DNA from: Anaerolineae bacterium
GTDB lineage: Bacteria > Chloroflexota > Anaerolineae > Aggregatilineales > Aggregatilineaceae
DNA: 64,000 nucleotides
Assembly: GCA_016930015.1 (NCBI GenBank)
Contig: JAFGHR010000010.1
Location: 17,137-81,136, forward strand
Reading direction: 5' to 3'
Each line of letters opens with the position of its first letter. The stretch's first letter is position 1. Shown one piece after another: positions 61,383 to 64,000 of the stretch. The notes under the pieces are model-generated. The model had not been told where the DNA came from and did no database searches. It saw only the letters and a program-made list of their open reading frames with translations. The position numbers and the translations under genes were made by a program.

Positions 61383-62957
61383 ATGGAATCCTTCTTTTTT
61401 GACCTGCCGCTGCCGGTCAACGGTCTGCTTATTGTTTTTTCGCTGTATATTGTTATCCGCGCGTCTCACTGGTTAGTGGATGGCGCCATTCAAATCGCCC
61501 ACGAATTTAACATCAGCCCGCTGGTGATCGGGGCGACTGCCGTGGCTATGGGCACATCGGCAGCCGAGATCGCGATCAACATGGCGATTGTGCTGGGCGG
61601 CGGTGACACATCGGCGGTTGTCGGCAACATCCTGGGTTCAAATCTGGTCAATTTTGGGATCGGGCTGGGCATCCCGGCTTTGATCGCGGGTGTGATCATC
61701 GTCCCGCGCGATGCATTGGAACGCGATGTCCCGCTGTACCTGGCGGCAACCGGGCTGCTGACCGCGTTTGTCCACGACGGCAATATCAACCGGTTGGAAG
61801 CGATCGTCATGCTGGCAGTGTTCATCGCCGCGATCGGGTTGATCATCCAATATGCCAGGGATCGCCAGGCGGGAAACGTGCTGCTGGTGGATATGAGCCA
61901 GGTTGAGGCGATCACGCACCCGACCGCCCACCAGCTTTCCATGCGGCAGGCGGTATTTGCCCTGTTCGGCGGGCTGACGGTGCTGGTGTTCGCCTCGCGC
62001 CTGTTAATTTTTAACACGACGGTGCTGGCCGACGCGCTGAGCATCCCCGAATTTGTGATCGGGCTGGTCATTATCGGCCCCGGCACGTCACTGCCAGAGA
62101 TCGCGTCCGCGATCCAGGCGGTACGGCGCGATCATGCCGATCTGGTGATCGGTATGGCATTTGGCAGCAACCTGTTTAACCTGCTGTTCGGGTTGGGCCT
62201 GCCCGCGTTGATCACACCCCTGGCGATCGATGAAACCGCGATCCTGAGTTTTACGTTCATGGATATTATTAACCTGTCGCTGCTGGCGCTGCTGCTGCTG
62301 GACTTAGGCTGGTTGGCCAAGGCGCGGGCTATCAACCGCGCGGCGGGTGTGTATCTGATCATTACGTATGTCAGTTTTGTAGCGCTGGAAGTCGTGCGGG
62401 CGGCTGGCGGTACCGATGAAGACTGGCTGCGCATCAGCGGCCCGGTGGTGCTGGTGGTCGGGTTGGTGTTCGCGGGGCGCTACTGGGTACGGCGAGTCGC
62501 GGCCTCACGATCGCGCGTCGGAGCCGCACCGCAGGCTAAAATCTTGTGTGCGACGCGCGGCGGCAAAGAAAGCCAGTCTACCCACCAGCACGCGATCGCG
62601 CTGGCCCGCGAACAAAACGCCGAACTGCTGTTCCTGTACGTTTTTGACCAGACGGCGCTGTACCGGGTATCGACTCCGATCGTGATCAATGTCGAAGCGC
62701 AAACCAAGCACATGTTGGATTTTCTCCAGCATACCGCGCAGGAACAGGCGCGTGAAAGCGGTGTGAACGCGCGTGTGATCGTGCGAACGGGCAGTTTGCG
62801 CGATCAGATCAAAATTGTCGCGCACGAAGAACACGTCGATCTGATCGTGTTAGGCTCGCCGTCCGGGACAAGCAGCCAGTTCCAGCGCGACGGACTGAAT
62901 AGATTCTCTGACGAACTCGAAAAAACAACCGGCGTCCTGGTGGCCCGGCTTGAATAA
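61383..62957 (+). CDS. Na+/Ca2+ exchanger-family protein fused to universal stress protein domain
   Basis: 524 residues. The CaCA fold shows two alpha-repeats: VIGATAVAMGTSAAEIAIN with GNILGSNLVNFGIGLG, and VIGLVIIGPGTSLPEIASA with GMAFGSNLFNLLFGLGLPALI. After the last helix (about 353-372) a UspA-like domain follows (residues about 385-524), with VDLIVLGSPSGTSSQ before the end. It would exchange Ca2+ or other cations, with the USP domain perhaps binding ATP to regulate it. The Glu in the first repeat is displaced by one (GTSAAE in place of GTSxPE). Confidence 0.85.
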   Translation: MESFFFDLPLPVNGLLIVFSLYIVIRASHWLVDGAIQIAHEFNISPLVIGATAVAMGTSAAEIAINMAIVLGGGDTSAVVGNILGSNLVNFGIGLGIPALIAGVIIVPRDALERDVPLYLAATGLLTAFVHDGNINRLEAIVMLAVFIAAIGLIIQYARDRQAGNVLLVDMSQVEAITHPTAHQLSMRQAVFALFGGLTVLVFASRLLIFNTTVLADALSIPEFVIGLVIIGPGTSLPEIASAIQAVRRDHADLVIGMAFGSNLFNLLFGLGLPALITPLAIDETAILSFTFMDIINLSLLALLLLDLGWLAKARAINRAAGVYLIITYVSFVALEVVRAAGGTDEDWLRISGPVVLVVGLVFAGRYWVRRVAASRSRVGAAPQAKILCATRGGKESQSTHQHAIALAREQNAELLFLYVFDQTALYRVSTPIVINVEAQTKHMLDFLQHTAQEQARESGVNARVIVRTGSLRDQIKIVAHEEHVDLIVLGSPSGTSSQFQRDGLNRFSDELEKTTGVLVARLE

Positions 62958-62962
62958 CACGT

Positions 62963-63190
62963 AGGGCTATCACTTCAAAACCGAAAAAACCCCCCCCCTC
63001 CGGGCTAACGCCCGGTTTCCCCTCCCCAGCCGAGCTATGGAGGGGAAAGACAGCTGATCTTGCGCGATCAAGGATCGCGCAAGATCAGAGATCGTGTGTT
63101 GTCAAGTCCCCCGTCTAGCTTGGCTGGAAGGGGGATTTAGGGGGAAGGCATTGCACAAAAGCTTAACTGTCCATTTGAAGCGATTGCCCT
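62963..63190. repeat. MITE-like element, family 1 (copy C)
   Basis: 228 bp with ends AGGGCTATCACTTCAAA and, from the right, AGGGCAATCGCTTCAAATGG. The core contains the C-rich hairpins and CTAGCTTGGCTGGAAGG followed by AAGGCA. It also carries a 16-bp perfect inverted repeat, CTGATCTTGCGCGATC (63054-63069) with GATCGCGCAAGATCAG (63073-63088) around AAG, not seen in the other copies. TAACACG occurs just outside both ends (62955 and 63195), a possible target duplication. Confidence 0.8.
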
Positions 63191-63215
63191 GGAGTAACAC
63201 GCCGCAGGATTGTTT

Positions 63216-64000
63216 TCAGCGCACGGTAAGCGTTACACTGGCCGGGTCGCCGCGCACGTCGCCCTGGTAGGCCACTACTTCCAGCGTATGCGTGCCGGTG
63301 CTGTCCGGCGTGTAGGCAAACGATCCCTGGAACGAGGTCAGGTTGCCAACCGATACGCTGTCCAACACGCGGCCAAATCGCAGCAGTTCGACGCGTGTTA
63401 ATCCTGTACGGTCGGTCGCCAAAAACTGGATCGTGACCGAATCGCCCAGGTCAATGGCGGTGTTGTTAGCCGGAGCCTGGATCAAAATACTGGGGCGGAA
63501 TTCCGGTGTCGCGGTAGCCGTTGGCGGCGGGGGCAGAGTCGGCGTGGGGCCGCCGTCATTCTCAGAGTTCAACAGGCCAGCGCCGACCACAACGAACACG
63601 ATCAACACGATCACGGCGATAGTCATGCCCGCCAGCACGATCAACCCGCGTCCCAAGGTGCGGGCCTCCTCCGGCTCGTAAATCGACGGGACGGCGGCGG
63701 GTGCCAGCGCGCCACGCAGCGGCGGCTGGTAGGGTGGGGGCGGCGGGGATACTGCGCGCGGCGCCTGGACGGTTTGCTGTGCAACCGGCGGCGGGGGTTG
63801 GTAGACCGGTGGCCGTGAGGCGGTCGGCGCGGCGGGTCGCACCGGGACATCATCGTCCGCGATGGCTAATAACTCAGCTTCGATCAATTCATCCGGATAA
63901 TGCGGTTCTGGCACGTCGGGCAGTTCGACCGGTGTAACAGACTCGACCGGGACCACAGCCGGGGCCGGAATACTGCCGCTGGCCGCTATGTCTTCGGGGC
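63216..64000 (-). CDS. Proline-rich membrane protein with C-terminal Ig-like domain (partial)
   Basis: The frame continues past the right edge of the window, so the start is not visible. The visible part has a long Pro/Ala/Gln-rich cytoplasmic region (PPPPVAQQ, SPPPPPYQPP), one membrane helix (GRGLIVLAGMTIAVIVLIVF), a Thr/Pro linker (PTPTLPPPPTATATP) and an outer beta-domain (NNTAIDLGDSVTIQFLATD, STGTHTLEVVAYQGDVRG) of the Big_9 or Ig-like kind. The function is unknown; it could bind an extracellular ligand or the cell wall. Confidence 0.7.
   Translation of the reverse strand, partial: PEDIAASGSIPAPAVVPVESVTPVELPDVPEPHYPDELIEAELLAIADDDVPVRPAAPTASRPPVYQPPPPVAQQTVQAPRAVSPPPPPYQPPLRGALAPAAVPSIYEPEEARTLGRGLIVLAGMTIAVIVLIVFVVVGAGLLNSENDGGPTPTLPPPPTATATPEFRPSILIQAPANNTAIDLGDSVTIQFLATDRTGLTRVELLRFGRVLDSVSVGNLTSFQGSFAYTPDSTGTHTLEVVAYQGDVRGDPASVTLTVR

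Noticed and set aside
1..64000. CRISPR arrays, prophage, integrases, transposases or phage-defence islands
   Set aside because: No regularly spaced direct repeats and no such genes were seen; the repeats present are scattered single copies.

Overview
The window reads as chromosomal DNA of a Chloroflexota bacterium, probably Anaerolineae-like. This is an inference from three things: a moderately GC-rich genome with frequent GTG/TTG starts, a tmRNA whose tag ends in RLALAA as in other Chloroflexota, and the family content. I could run no database search. Most genes lie on the plus strand with short spacers; there is no rRNA, tRNA, CRISPR array, transposase or prophage.

Positions 1-17224 form a c-type cytochrome and cytochrome c maturation (Ccm, System I) region. 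In order it holds the end of a multiheme cytochrome, a GNAT, mscL, ccmE of the CxxxY type, a tandem cytochrome P460-domain multiheme protein, an inverted epimerase and GT-C pair, a DUF2085 protein, a second tandem P460 protein, and then ccmF, ccmH, ccmG, a ccmI-like gene, a lipoprotein, ccmA, ccmB, ccmC and ccmD. The P460 cytochromes are natural clients of the maturation genes around them. tmRNA (minus strand) follows.

Positions 17880-31600 hold an esterase, a gamma-glutamyltransferase, a lipoprotein, two paralogous M20 peptidases with a 2H phosphoesterase between them, a kinase-like phosphotransferase, a membrane HExxH protein, a CorA transporter, an RNase D and a beta-CASP nuclease. A sensor kinase of about 2190 residues (31783-38346) precedes the conserved infC-rpmI-rplT operon, a SpoU methylase and several hypothetical genes. 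Positions 44109-53086 hold a TRPM-type SLOG protein, two acetyltransferases, prs and two large membrane glycosyltransferase-type proteins. The last part holds an aromatic amino acid ammonia-lyase, hisS behind a structured leader, a VapBC-like pair, a peroxiredoxin with an in-frame TGA at the peroxidatic position (candidate selenoprotein), two ion antiporters, and a partial proline-rich membrane protein on the minus strand.

The most noteworthy items are: (1) the TGA-containing peroxiredoxin with a hairpin placed like a bacterial SECIS; (2) two families of non-autonomous, MITE-like repeats, one of which carries a Shine-Dalgarno sequence and ATG that now start a GNAT gene; (3) a hisS leader with promoter, His-His leader peptide and terminator; (4) the tandem P460 multiheme cytochromes inside a Ccm locus with a CxxxY CcmE; (5) a long hairpin at the 5' end of the first P460 transcript.
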